Below, in pieces: positions 39,881 through 52,375 of a stretch of 64,000 nucleotides of DNA (its first letter is position 1; each line of letters starts with the position of its first letter). The position numbers and the translations under genes are program-made. The notes beneath the pieces were generated by a model. That model ran no database searches, was not told the origin of the DNA, and was given only the letters and a program-made list of their open reading frames with translations. The stretch comes from Siderastrea siderea (Eukaryota; Cnidaria; Anthozoa; Scleractinia; Rhizangiidae). Location: assembly GCA_964030785.1 (NCBI GenBank), contig OZ034978.1, positions 2,090,001-2,154,000 on the forward strand, read 5' to 3'.

Positions 39881-40951
39881 TGACATTTTGAATTATATAG
39901 TAACCGGAACTTGAAATAGTGACTCGTAATTTGTAGACGTGTGGTTGTTTGGGAACCGAATGTCCGAACTTTCGCTGTTTGTTTACATCAAAAGTCGCGT
40001 GACAATACACGTGAAAATCTAACGCTGAAAAGGTGAAATCTGATCAATTGTTTGATATTGTGATAACTCGTGGATTCTTGTGGCTTGCCTGTTTGTTATA
40101 TTTCTCAGTTAAATTCGACCTCTGAGCGTTTGTTAAGCGACTTAATGTTGTTTTTACGCCGCTTTTGGCATACTAGGTACGTTGAATTTGTTTCGTTTAG
40201 GAACTTGATAGGTTTTTTCAGCCTCTAATGTTTGTATTGTGACCATAAAGGATTTGAAATATTATCTGCAACGTGATGAGTTTCCCCGCTGATGTTTGTA
40301 ACGTCGGGCCCGGCTTATACAAATTTCTTTTGCAGGATGTTGTGTTTCGTATCATGGAGTGTGATCTATAGTCCCTCTTCATCATGAAATTGAAGTTGTA
40401 GCTTCTTTATAGCTATGCAACGTGTAATGGATGGCTGAACCCCGCTTCAGTCAAACGTGTGAAAGCAAAGTTATGAGAACGGCTAAAACAGGAGCGTGGG
40501 AGTCGTGCAGGACTGTCATCCCCGTTTTACACAGTTGATGTACGAGTTTTCTGAACTAGAAATAGAACACAAAACAAACGGTTTCAGACCTTTGTACTGA
40601 CCAATTTATTGCAACATTGAAAAAAAAATGTCTCCTTGTCTTCTTTTCTTCGTCCATGATCTGACACAAAAACTTTGTCCAGTCTTCCGCTCCGTTAAGA
40701 AAATGTTAGGGGAGGGGGTAGGGGGGGTGGTCAAAGTCGAAAGTCGAAAGTGAGAAGTGAGAATTCGCAACCCGATTTTCGCACTTCAGAAATCGACATT
40801 CGATTTCGACTTTTTAAGTTGAAAATTAACTTTTTAAAGCGACTTCTTAGTTCGTAAATCGACTTTTGATTTTTGAGTTTGACTTTTCACTTTGCAGATC
40901 GACTTTTGATTTTGTGTTTTTGACTTTTGATGGCCACTGTTGGCCGCCGTA

Positions 40952-42543
40952 CATGCCAGCTTTCAAACTAAAGCTCGCTAGTACATTCGCCCTTGCTCTC
41001 GTCGAAGAAAAGTTAAGTCCATTGAATTCCTTGTACTTTTCTACACAATTTTCCTTAAAGATTTTGGCGAAGCAAAGCAAAACTGCCAAAAAAATGTTTG
41101 CATTTGACTGCTGAATTATTCAACTTGGCGAAAGTAAGGGACTTCCCCGAATCGGCTTCTGTGTTTCAGTGATCTAATGTTTACGTGCCAGGGCAAGTTA
41201 GGCGAATTCATGCCAGGCTCAAAGCTCGCTAGCACCTTCGTTCTTGCTCTCATTGAAGAGAAGTCAACTCCACTGAATTTCTCGTACTTTTCTATACAAC
41301 TTTCCCTAAAGATTTTGGCGAAGCAAGGCAAAACTGCCAAAAAAATGCTTGCATTTCACGGTTGAATTATTCAACTTGGCGAAAGGAAGGGACTTCCCCG
41401 TATCGGCTTCTGTGTTTCAGTGATGTAATGTTTACGTGCCAGGGCAAGTTAGGCAAATTCATGCCAGCTTCAAAGCTCGCCAGCACCTTCGTTCTTGCTT
41501 TCATCGAAGGGGTTTTCATGCCATTAAATCGCCAGTAATTTTCTACACCAACTTTCATGAAAATTCTGGCGAAATAACGCTAAACGAACCAAGATTACCG
41601 GCAAGTATTGTTTTGACTGAGCAGAGGTCTGGGGCAAGTGACCACGACAAAAAAAACAAAAACAAGTGAGTTATCGTACCTTTCACCCCCCCCCCCAACC
41701 CAACGTCTTCTCTGCCCCCTTCTTATGATAACATGAATCCCCAGAAGTATAAACAGCTTTCCCACCCCTCATTCCTTGATTTTCCACCTGTTCTAGCAAT
41801 CGCGAAGAAGAACGTGACGAAATAGTTTGACAATAGCGTAACTCAGTCACGTCTCGTTTTTTAAAAAAACGAACTGACATCTCAGCGTTATTCTAAATAA
41901 CGAGGACACGGAAATGAGAATTATTGATAAAGAAAAAAATTATCCTAAAATCTTAAACGAAGGGTTACCTACCGAAAAAAGGAAATGTTTAAGCCTACTT
42001 TTAGGCCATGATTCCATGAATGATTTGGCGAGAGGAAGGGACTTCCCCGAATCGGCTTCTGTGTTTCAGTGACGTAATGTTTACGTGCCAGGGCAAGTTA
42101 GGAGAATTCATTCCAGCTTCAAAGATCGCTAGCACCTTCCTCCTTGCTCTCATAGAAGAGAAGTCAACTCCATTGAATTTCTTGTACTTGTCTACACAAC
42201 TTTCCCTAAAGATTTTGGCGAAGCAAAGCAAAACTGCCAAAAAAATGCTTGCATTTCACTGTTGAGTTATTCAACTTGGCGAAAGCAAGGGACTTCCCCC
42301 AAACCAACTTCTGTGTTTCAGTGATGTAATGTTTACATGCCAGGGCAAGTTAGGCGAATTCATGCAAGCTTCAAAGCTCGCTAGCACCTTTGTTCTTGCT
42401 TTCATCGAAGGGTTTCCATGCCATTAAATCGACAGTAATTTTCTACACCAACTTTCTTGAAAATTCTGGCGAAATAACGCTAAACGAACCAAGATTACCG
42501 GCAAGTATCATTTTGACTGAGCGGAGGTCTGGGGCAAGTGACC
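40952..42543. repeat. ~251-bp tandem units and a ~900-bp segmental duplication
   Basis: GATTTTGGCGAAGCAA-type blocks recur at 41060, 41311 and 42211, and a diverged form (ATTCTGGCGAAATAACG) at about 41563 and 42463, giving a ~251-bp period. The pair of units plus the tail GATTACCGGCAAGTAT occurs twice (41116-41642 and 42020-42543), offset by ~900 bp. Each unit is open on the minus strand for 60-80 codons (CFAKIFRESC, MRARTKVLASFE), which follows from the repeat and need not mean coding. A C-run of about 10 lies near 41687. Confidence 0.82.
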
Positions 42544-42589
42544 AAAAAAAAAAAACGGGCTGGCATGGCATGGGCTGGCATATATGGGT

Positions 42590-43700
42590 CTCGCCGTGTG
42601 ACCACTAGAAAACGTAGGTTGACTTAAGTTGCGCTTAATTCGAGACAGCGCCATGTAGGCTGCCCCTGCAGGAACGAACACGCTGTCAAGCCAGACGATG
42701 GTGTCCTTCAAAGTTTGTCCTTGGACTTTGCAAATTGTTAGAGCAGAGGGAGCCACAAAGGGTTAGGTGTGAGGTGTGAAGTTCGCCTTTCTTGTAAACA
42801 GGCACAGTATAGGTTTGAACAATCATGCTGTTAGGCAGCCGAAGGAAAATAGTACGTCCTTGAATGTTCACAACTGTTGCCTTTTGTCCATTGACGAGAC
42901 CATTAGTTTTGTCACGATTTTGGGTGACGATGACTTGCACTGTTTTGTAACAGGGTAACTCAGGAAAGGAACAACCATTTTGATGACATCAGTGGGCAGT
43001 TGCGTGAAGAGACGTTCAAGGGCGCCCCGGTTCACTCGGTTACAGGCTTCCTGAGAGACGGTGACGGAAACGGCTTGCGGATACTTCAGTAAAGAAAGCA
43101 TAATGTGTTCATCTTTGATGGTTGCATCATGGACTAGCACTCTACCTCGGTGTAGCTAATCAAGCAATCTTTCAGGAGGGCGATGGTAACGTAAATGATT
43201 GAACAGGTCGCAATATTCTTGGTCTTCGCAGCGATACTGAGTCACCAGCTTATGCTGGCACACGAGTTTGTAAAATGAGACGTCATGGAGAACACTTTGT
43301 GTCTTAACAGTTCGATTATGATCATTTTCGGTGATGGGTTGCTTTTGTTCACCGTCACCTGACAGAAGTACAACTGGATGAACAGGTAAATCTTGAAGTG
43401 TTCTAATAACGTGATGAAAAATCTGCTTCGAAATCGTGGACACCACGTCGACAAGCAAAAGGTCATAATCTCAAAGATGCCAATTGACTTCCAGGATTTC
43501 ATGTCTCTCTACAGGACAATGAAACATGGCATGGGCAGTCTATACAGTATGATCTTCAAAGACGACACAGTAGACAGAAGCACGAAAACTGGTGGGCACA
43601 GCAATGGCCACCTTTCAATCATCGCGAATGGCTCGGCAAACCATGTGGATAACCATGTGTCTTGCCCTTCCTGGGCTTTCTGAGGAGGAGAATGAATTTA
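42590..43700 (-). pseudogene. PIF1-like helicase, degraded
   Basis: Minus-strand frames carry helicase motifs in order: a P-loop remnant RKPRKGKTH (about 43660), Walker B region DLLLVDVVS (Glu replaced by Val), VVLLSGDGEQKQP, TQYRCEDQEY, then VIVTQNRDKTNGLVNGQKA and the closing ALTICKVQGQTL with VPAGAAYMALSR. PIF1-family proteins are 5'-3' DNA helicases; in animal genomes such copies often belong to Helitrons or other mobile elements. At least three frameshifts (near 42940, 42760, 43150) and the altered Walker B show it is dead. No Rep/HUH domain is seen nearby, so assignment to a Helitron is unproven. Confidence 0.8.
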
Positions 43701-45919
43701 CGCCAGTCTACGTTGACACAAGAGGAACTTTCAGGAATGGACGAGGCAGCAGAATTATCACATTCATCGAGATCAGCAGGGTTACAGTCTTGCTCGTCGC
43801 TACTGTCTGCTGCTTCGTTGTCATTGGGGAAGCCGTTGAAGAAACCGTAAAACAAGAAAAAAAACCTGCAATATCCATAGCCATCGCAAGGCTTCAAATA
43901 AAGGCGTTGGAAAATCAAATAAAGTTTCAAACGAAACGTTCAATAATGCTCACCTGAACAAATATTTATCAATACTGCAAGAACTCAGCAACACTTATTA
44001 CTTCCAATACTATGCTGCAAGACAAAAAAAGAACAGAGTTAAATAAAATGGAACGAAAAAAACCGGCTAGCGATGGACAACAAGGCTTAAAAAAAAAAGG
44101 CGTCCATACTTCAAAACTTCAGTGTTGAAAAACGAAAAGTAGCTGACGAGCTTCTGACAAAAATTTTAGGCGCCAAAACCTTACCTCAACTGACAGCATG
44201 ATGTGAATGGCGAGACTGGAAAACTCCCAGCTTTTATACCCGCCTACTGGATCGAAATTTCCACATTGGAATGCACTCCAAAATGCATTGGAATGCACTC
44301 CAAAATTGACTAACTAAGTTCAGTAAGTTCAATGTAAGTTCAATGTGGAAGCTGAAAGGGCAAAAATGTTAGATGCTGCTTCAAAAGAACTGCAGGACAG
44401 ATCTCCACCACCAATAAACAGCATGCTTAACAAGGAGGGGAGAAAGGTTGCAGTGAAAGGAAGAGAGGCCAGGCAGAAAATGGAAGTGGCTAACGTTCCT
44501 CCTACTACTCCGTGTATATGTAATTCAAAGTTTTAGTAATGCTGAAATTGGAACTTAGTGATTACACGTGGCTTTAAAACTGAAGAAAAATTATTGCACT
44601 TTGTTTCTTTGCAGAGCCTCTGTCAACCTTCTTCCTCTTTGGATCGTTTGGATCCTCTTTGAAATTACAAAACCGAAAGGATGCACCAGCATTTTTGCTT
44701 GTAATTTTATGCATTTTTTCATTTCGTTTTCACTGGGAAGGGGGACAGGTATGTGCACCTTGGTGGAGTCCCATTTTTGAGCTCCCAGGTCTGAGACAAG
44801 GTTCCAATTTAGGCACCTCAGTCTGAGATGGGTTACTGATCCAAACATGTTGGACAAGACCTTTCCCGTTGTCCTCGAAACCAACAAATTCTTCATCCTT
44901 TTTGCAAATGTAGTTCTTATAGCGTGGTATGCACACGCTGGCAGAGAGATTCATTTTCCTCCCAGGAATCCATGGGTGAGTTGAGTTAACTCCCTGTAGG
45001 CTACTCAATTCAAATTATGTCGCGTTGTTAAGGGATAGTACGATAAGGGGTTAAGTTATTGCATAAGAAAATGATGGCCGTTTGTGATCAGCCTACATGG
45101 GCACTGTAAGTAAAAAAGACTGCCTGGACTGCAGGCCTTAACCCTAATTATTGCCCAATTATTAGTAAGAAATACAGGTAAAATGAAGGCAACAGTGTGT
45201 AGATTCCTTTCAAAACAAAGACAGACATGTCTACGTTATTTTTTGTAATTATCAGTGGTTGTTTTGTGCATGATTACGGGATCAACACTGGCCAATACCC
45301 TAATTTTCAAGTGTTTGCATAGAGATAAAGCAACAAAAATGTTTCAGAGCATCCCCAAGAATGCAGAGAATTACTTGTCTTCCGAACCAATCTGATAATA
45401 CTTTCTTCCATCTAACGTATTATATTTCGCTCCAGCTGATTTTAGCGACCATCTGCTGAGGCAGACAGGACTAAATCCCGGTTGCAGTGTCATACATGCT
45501 GGTGTGGTGTCAACTTCACACGAAACATCATCGCTTTATAGCGATTCTACACATTTCTCAATTTGTTTGAGACATAGGCACTCTCTGTAAGAGATAGAAA
45601 GTATAAAATCTATGCCACAAGAAAGCTTATTTTTCACATGGCTCATTTTCCTTTGTTCTTCCAGGCTGATTATATTGAATAAACCCCACTAATTATCAAC
45701 CGTCTGAAAAGCTGGGGGCGGCTTTGATTGTAACAGGGGAGAGCGGGGCTGATATTCTAATATTCCCCTAGGGGAATATTAACGTTGATAATCCCCTTGG
45801 GGAATATTAAAAGTAATATTCCCCTCGCAGCACACCCACATGCATCGCATTACAAGCACTGACAAACAAAACCACATCTTTACTTCAACAGCGTTACATT
45901 TATTTTGCCTACACTGTTA
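43700..45919. other. spacer with short repeats, no recognised gene
   Basis: A small tandem repeat with GCATTGGAATGCACTCCAAA lies at 44265-44310. Minus frames at 45008-44591 (PRYKNYICKKDEEFVG) have protein-like composition but no recognised domain. A cluster of palindromes precedes the Crypton-type gene (45759-45830). Confidence 0.4.
45759..45830. repeat. cluster of CCCCTAGGGG palindromes
   Basis: A perfect 22-bp palindrome (AATATTCCCC/TAGGGGAATATT overlapping at CTAG) at 45759-45780 is followed by an imperfect copy (TAATCCCCTTGGGGAATATT) at about 45793 and a half-site (TAATATTCCCCTCG). It lies ~90 bp beyond the stop of the Crypton-type recombinase, so it could be a recombination or cruciform site of that element. 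Confidence 0.85.
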
Positions 45920-47372
45920 TTACATTTTAAATACTACTGAGCAGTTGCTTAAATTGAAGACATGAGAATTGTGTTCCGGAACTCTTGTGTTTGCTTTCTC
46001 AGGTTCAGGCTCTGGAACACTGGCCTCGACTTTAACTTTCTTTGCTTCTGGCTCATCCAAAAATGATCTCTTGCTTCCTCGTAAAATATCCGAAACAGCT
46101 TCTTTATCTTTTGCACTTACTCGTTGATATGTGTGAAGTGAACTTAAACTCTTATGCCCAGTTCTTTCCATAATTAATTTATCTGGCACACCCATCATTA
46201 ATCCCAAGGAACAGGCTGTTGCCCTTAAGGAGTGGTTGGTTTTGTACCCACCAATTTCACCTTCTTTACATAAATTCGCAACAACATTACAAAGGGTATA
46301 ATTCCCGAAGGGAATTTTAGTATACCATATGTTACTTTCTAATTTCACATCTTTCTTTGGTGTTAGATAGAACACTTCATCTTTCTTAAAATCTTTGGGG
46401 CATTTTGAAATATACTTCTTATACAATCTAACAACACACCTTTCTGGTTTGTCCACATTTTCGTGCTGTTCTACTACTTTCGGAGTTACATTGCGTTGCT
46501 TTAGTCCACCTCCGTGGTTCTTCTCCCCATGTGTTCTATACTGCAGTCGTGTGCGTTCGATGTGGTCACCTTCAATTACACTCAGCTGTTCAAATGTCAA
46601 GCTCCTATGCTCTTCACCACTTCTCAAAGCGAAAAACTTTCCAAACAAGAACACAAGGGTGTGACGCAACGTTTTTGGATCCTGATCTCCTAGCACTACC
46701 TTCTCCCACATAATTTCCTCCTCATGTGGCGTGATTGGTTCTGCCTGCTTCGTTACTACTCCAACACCCTTTCTTGTCAGCCTTTTCATTTCCGAGTCAA
46801 TAGCATCCTGAAAGAGCTTGTAATCCAGCCAAACCATTATCTTGTAGATGCCGTTGGATCCCCACGCACATTTGATACAAAGTCTTTGGAGGATACAATT
46901 CTCCACCTTTCCTGCGGACCTCATACACAAATTTGCTGAGCCAAAAGCACAGTTCAAAATCACAAATGGTATGTAGCAACTCGGCCGAGGGTACTTGGGT
47001 AAACAAGTCAGCAGAATTCTGAAGCAGTGCATTCCGTTCGGTTGCCCACTCATTCCAAACATTCAAACACCAAAAGGTTACCTTTTTAGTGTTCTTTGGG
47101 ATCCTTTCACTGTTCCTGGCCAGGAGCTCTTTGTCATCTACGACGATATCCCTCTTCGACGTTTTCTTCTCATTTGTTTCAGCCTCCTTGTCAACGCTGC
47201 TGATTGAGACTTCTTCATACTTATCCGCCTGGTTGAAGCTAAACAACCTTTCTGTTGCCTCTTCAATGCTGAACTGGGCGTTTTCGTAGTCCCCTACCAA
47301 ATTCTCTAAGTCATTGCCGGGATTTATTGAACCATTAAAACTGCGTAAGGAAAATGTCTTCCTCGGAATCAC
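45920..47372 (-). pseudogene. Crypton/DUF3504-type tyrosine recombinase, single frameshift
   Basis: The protein is read from 47372 to about 46835 (acidic N-terminus, then FSIEEATERLFSFNQADKY, a linker, and core-binding helices ending LYQMCVGIQRHLQ) and, after one single-base frameshift, from there to 45920. The C-terminal half carries all catalytic positions: Arg in ALRSGEEHRSL, the HSLRAT box, RTGHKS and the tyrosine in HTYQRVS, followed by a basic tail (GSKRSF, AKKVKVE). These enzymes cut and paste or insert DNA through a covalent tyrosine-DNA bond. About 475 residues in all is a normal length. Only one lesion is seen, so the copy is young or the shift is an assembly error. Confidence 0.85.
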
Positions 47373-47699
47373 TCATTTCTAACCTCGTTGTAGTAAAGTG
47401 GTGAAAAAAGTGGTTGCAAATTTGTTAAAGTTGTCAGTACTATTAGGCAATTACAAAATCCCAGTGCGTATTTTCGGAATCTTTAATCTATTGTAAAGCT
47501 TGTTTGGCACGCACATTGGTTGTTTTGGTCGGCGTATCAAAACGAAAAAAAAGACCTGTTTATCATAAATTTTTACAATGTGGAAACCCCCGTGCGTCTT
47601 TCGGAACCTTTTTGCTATTGCTTAGTGTGAGTCCGGAAAAACATTTGTTTTCCTTCAGCGTACCGACATCAAAACAACGAAGAAAAGTGTGTTTCCTAT

Positions 47700-47930
47700 T
47701 GTTTTACACCACAGTTGATACCTCGCCCATGTGAAAAATAAGCCGGTGGGATATGTGATTTATTCACCTCGATACCTCGCAGTTGATACCTTGCAGTTGA
47801 TACCTCGCCCATGTGATAAATAAGCCTTGATACCTCGCAGTTGATACCTCGCCCATGTGAAAAATAATGATTTATTCACCGAGGGCTGCGCCCTCGGTGA
47901 ATAAATCACATATCCCTCGTTGCCTAAAAA
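47700..47930. repeat. short direct repeats and a 41-bp palindrome
   Basis: GTTGATACCTCGCCCATGTG occurs three times (about 47713, 47796, 47841) with partial copies between. A perfect palindrome with 19-bp arms and a TGC spacer spans 47868-47908 (TGATTTATTCACCGAGGGC and its complement). The segment GGGATATGTGATTTATTCAC (about 47746) is also inverted at 47903-47926. The structure resembles a collapsed terminal inverted repeat and lies upstream of the Crypton-type gene. Confidence 0.88.
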
Positions 47931-48524
47931 TAACCCTTACATAGCTCTATTATAATTTCTACAATGTAGCACGTCCGAGAGGTGAAAAATCGTGCCATCG
48001 CTGACTAAGTATCGAACACTTCGGTTCAGTCAAATCGATTTTGCGGGGGTCTGATTCCATGGTTCGGCCTCCGCTATTTCTTGATAATACTCCTGAAGCC
48101 AAGATTCGTTAGCAAGAGGCTCGTCCATGTGAGGACCTTCTGGTTCTGAGAAGTCTTCTTGCTCAGTCTCTAGCTTTCCTTCGCTTTCAACTTAAAAAAT
48201 TGGAGATTCCCACTTGATGGACTCTAAGAACTCCGAATCGCTGCCTACATTATTTAATATCATCAATTTCACTAAAAGTTTCCATAATGCATGCCAAACT
48301 TGACTATAGCGGAGTAAAGAAGAGCAGAATGTGTTAGATCTCCGCAATGTGTCCCTCATCATTTATCTTTTGAGATCAACTCCGCTCCTGAAATGACGTC
48401 ACAGCCTGGCTATCCCCAGGTCTCCCTTTGCGCAGTTTTTGAGCTGACTGGAAGTAAAAGTTCACGTGTTTAAACGGCAATAGCCTGGGGAAGGAAAATC
48501 AAAATCGATTTTTTTAAATTTACA

Positions 48525-49155
48525 TATCAGGTGTGCTCTCAATGTCGGCGCGCCGATTCACTGGAACATGCCTTTTTGGATTGCCCAGTTAGTATTAAAT
48601 TTTATGAAGAAATTATATCATGGTTCAATCAAAAGAATAAAACCAAGATAACCTTGTCCAATGAAAAAACTTCTATTTCAAAATTATGAGGTACCTCCGT
48701 CCCTTTCTCCACTCTCAAGGCGTCAACTTAATCTTCTCGTCCTCCTTGCCAAAAAATATCTCTATGCATGTAAATTTACTGATGCACGTCTGGATTATTC
48801 TCAGTTTGTAATTAAACTTCAAGATCAATGGAAAATCGAACATTTAAGTCAAGCCCCAACCCACTTGCTTCTGCCTCGTCTTGTTTCACTTTTTTTTTTG
48901 TTCACCCGTATTTTATTTTGTCAAGCAGCGATATCGTACGTCCTGTTATGTAACATTCAATTAATTACCCGACTTCTTTTGTTAAATAGAGATCGATTAA
49001 CTAATAAACCAATAGTGGTAAATATGAAAGGAAATACTTTATGTAATTGTCATGTACTTTGTATTATTTTGTCTTGTATTGTATGTAGAGTAGTATTTTT
49101 TTGTATTATAAGTATCAAGTGTTGTTCAAATAAAGCATTATTAAAAAAATATCAG
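48525..49155 (+). mobile_element. 3' end of an L1/Tx1-like LINE
   Basis: One frame reads CSQCRRADSLEHAFLDC, the Cys/His knuckle that ends L1/Tx1-type ORF2 proteins, then FYEEIISWFNQ. After a TGA the continuation appears in another frame (AKKYLYACKFTDARLDYSQF). An untranslated region follows with AATAAA at 49129-49134 and a short A-rich tail at about 49143-49151. The reverse transcriptase is missing, so this is a 5'-truncated insertion. Confidence 0.75.
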
Positions 49156-52100
49156 GATGCCATTTAGTTTCGATCAGGGAAATAAAATCTGTCATATACA
49201 CTTTAAGCAAATCAACGGTGTTATTTTTCCTATCCCTCCATTCTTATTTCAGGGAGGATTTGACAACATAGCCATACTTACCTTGTTTTGAACAGAAGCA
49301 ATGCCAACTTGTACAGTTTGAATAACCATCCCCTGTCACCCTCTTTAACAGCATCATTAAATTCTAAAAGAATTAAGCCAAATAATAGTTTTGCTAAATA
49401 ATAGTTGTAAAGATGGTCTTGGGGAGTAAAGCCCTCCTGTTCATAAGTTGCTATTTCAGCATTTTGTTTGTACAAGAAATGGTCTTAGGCGCAGTTCGAG
49501 GCGTAATTTCCCTTTAAATGATTGCTCGATTTCTGGTCAACACATGGTTATGGTAACTTGACTATTCAGAAATCCTCATGGAAGTTTTCTAGGAAATTTT
49601 CAACAGGTGCAAATACTGTCAAAACGCAAATTTCTAAAACGTGTACTGGGCTTTTACGCTTTCTCTCAAAATTTTTCCTTTGGTGATTCCTGTGGGACCT
49701 TTTGAATCTCCCGCCAGTGCTTTAATGTATTCTAAGCTCTGCTACTGAAGACAATAGTGTGCACGCTCAGTATCTAGCATTGAAATTGAGGTGCAAAAGT
49801 GCAAAGTATGCCAATTCAGTTGTGATCGCAATTTAAGCAATTACAAATTGAGCCGAAAAAAGATTTTCTAGGCTTCAACCATGAAGACCCATACATTGAG
49901 AGCAGGCCATTTTATCGAGAAATAGAATGAAATGACATGAACTGCGGAAACACAAATGAAATGAAGATGTGATCATCACAGTGGTGACTGAATTTAAGCA
50001 GCTGCGAATTAAGCCCCCCCCCCCAAAAAAAAAAATTTCTGGGTTTCAACGAAAACGCCCTACAACAATTGTGATTCGCAATTGGTGCAGAGCACTGAAT
50101 GTATTGATAATAAAAGGTAGAAGTCTGTTTACAGTTTTTAAATGAATTCAGATGCGTAGCTGTTGACTTGTGACTGCAGTTTAGCGGTGCTAAGAGAGCG
50201 AGCGTAAAATACAATAACCGCGATGTGCTAGCGTCATTTAAATGATGATGAAGCATGCTAGACACAAGTGGGCTTGCGGCGCAGACACACGGGCCAAGGC
50301 AGTTTTTTTGCGATATTTATTTTGCAAAGTGCGAGCCTTATTAACCTTTCGCTCTCGTCTGATTCACACTTCAAGCTCACTAGCCAACAGAAAGACCGAT
50401 GGGCCGGTTTTTTGCGACAGCAACTCTTGCAAAGGGCGAGAAATAGTTTTTTGGTACTTCTCTTGTGGCGAGCAAGTAACACTTCGCACTCCCCTCATCC
50501 ACTTTTAAAACCGCGTGGTCTACGTTGGACTCATGCAGTCAAAGTTTATCTCATCTGTAAGCATCACTTTTATGATGAAGTTCCCCACACAGAGTTAACT
50601 GAGGTTTAGTAGTTGACACTTCCGCTCAATAAATACAATGTTGTGCCGTAACACTTTCCATACATAACTCCCCTTAAGTGATGCACATAGCTTGACAGTC
50701 TACTGTTCTACATCTAAATGGTTGGTGTGTAGCATCTTGCAGGCTCTGAGTCTGTTCAACAAGGGCTTGCACTTCTGATTCACCATAGATGTAGTTGCCC
50801 ACAAGTTGCTTACAAAGCTCTAAAAGCCATTTCTGTCTGGTTGCTTAATAAATTGACTTGTCGGGGATATCAAATGAAGATTGATCTGGGCATTAAAAGT
50901 AATGGAAAACAAGTACATTAATTTACGAAAATTTTGAAAAAGATATGTTATATAAATGAACAGTCTTATCCTGGACAATTAAACTGATGAAAGAAATTTG
51001 CAATGCTGTTTTTAAAACCTCAAGCGTTCTTCCCTGCCTAAATGCAATTTATATTTGCCTGTGAAATGATGAGCTTGGTTATTATAGTGTGCTTTGCGAT
51101 ATTGTCACCAAAATGTGTTAGTTTATCAATGTCAATGATCCTTTCTTCATAATAAAAGACTGTATACCTTCCAGTTTGCTCATTGATGAAATTTCCATGA
51201 ATGCTGCACAGATGTGTTTCTCCACTTCTCTTTCATGAAATTCTTAATATTCATTGTAGTCTGAGTGGACTCCATTTAGTGCGTTACTTTTACGTGTCCT
51301 GTTGATGCTACAATCTGGGTCACAATTCCTTGAAACACCACGCTTCCCCATTCAATGTTGATCAGAGTAAAACATTATGGTATCAGAAACAACATTGAAA
51401 ACGGGAAGGGGCAGTTCGCTTGCACAAACTGTTTCAAGGTTTGTGGCCGCGAATGTATGATGCTCAATAGAGTGTCTGGATAATGTCATCATTATCAGAT
51501 GTTTTGACATTACAATAACTGAAGTATTAACGTGGAGATGGGTAGAACGTTCACGAAAGGATTATGATTTAAAGAGTGTTCCTTTAACACAACAAATGTT
51601 TCAGTAATTTTTTTCATTTCAAGTGTTTCCAAAATACGCTTTACGTTATATGGGTAGAAACGATATAAAAATAAACACTCTGATGTACATATCGTTTAAG
51701 AAGTCAGAGTTTTATGGATAACACGAAACTATCAAAAGTGGTTTATACGAGACAAACCACAGCAGAAGAGATCATTACCTTTTTAACACGTGTTTTGTCT
51801 AGTGAAAGGAAGTTATCTCTTCTTCCTCTATCTCTTGATTGAATATGACGACTAGTGCCTGGAGGTGTTTTCAGGGTAGTCACAGTGTCATAGTGAAAGA
51901 GTGGTTTTCGGTTTGGGATGTTTGGATGTGCTGGTGACGATCATCAATTAATTTGGCACCCTATGATTGCGTTTTGTGCGATGGTGAAGACTTTTCACAG
52001 CACATAGGATGTTGTGTGTCTCTAGCCACTTCACACGATCATCTTTTAAGAAGACAGCTGTCGCCAGTATGAAGTAAATGTTTTGGTGGGTGGTGGCACC

Positions 52101-52375
52101 GCTGGGTGTTGGGAAATCGAGGCCGTCTCTGGTTGTTGCATGACAAAATGTAGGGTGTCGGTTCCAGCCGGAATGCTGTGGCTGCCAAATAGCGCCCTCT
52201 GCTCGTACGGTATATGGGTGCACACTGTTGCTGGCTCTTGACGATGGCCAAGAAATCGATGCGGTACATTGTTGGGACGACGCTTGCGAACGTGAGATTT
52301 GCGGTGGAAACCAGACACGAGACTGCCAAATAGTGCCCTCTGCACGTACCAGTTACGGATACGAACTATCAACTA
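49156..52375. other. spacer with dispersed repeats
   Basis: Two copies of a repeat with GCAATTTAAGCAATTAC occur at about 49828 and 49992 (GAATTTAAGCAGCTGC), each followed by an A-run and GGCTTCAAC or GGGTTTCAAC. A duplicated segment at 50290-50450 contains TTTTGCGA and GCAAAG-GCGAG twice. A ~138-bp duplication at 52185 and 52323 shares TGCCAAATAG-GCCCTCTGC. From 50640 to 51950 I see nothing. Confidence 0.5.

Larger units (their letters stand above)
38171..40951. mobile_element. 2.8-kb foldback element with 6-bp target duplication
   Basis: The ends TACCGTGGCC and GGCCGCCGTA are inverted, and CATGCC flanks both sides (38165-38170 and 40952-40957), a 6-bp target-site duplication. The outer arms (38171-38393 and about 40712-40951) are reverse complements over ~225 bp. 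They consist of degenerate AAAAGTCGAAATC-type units ending in CTCACTTTCGACTTTCGACT and a CCCCCC tract. Inner arms (about 38520-38815 and 39590-39890) are also inverted and carry the start of a SAP-like coding sequence. No transposase is encoded, so the element is non-autonomous. A 6-bp duplication is unlike hAT (8) or Tc1 (2); Dada-type elements use 6-7. Confidence 0.85.

Noticed and set aside
40847..42240. Family of 60-80 codon ORFs with similar proteins
   Set aside because: The similarity comes from ~251-bp tandem DNA repeats; frames are short and lack starts in consistent context.
42590..43700. Helitron
   Set aside because: PIF1-like motifs are present, but no Rep/HUH nuclease, TC start or CTRR hairpin end could be found.
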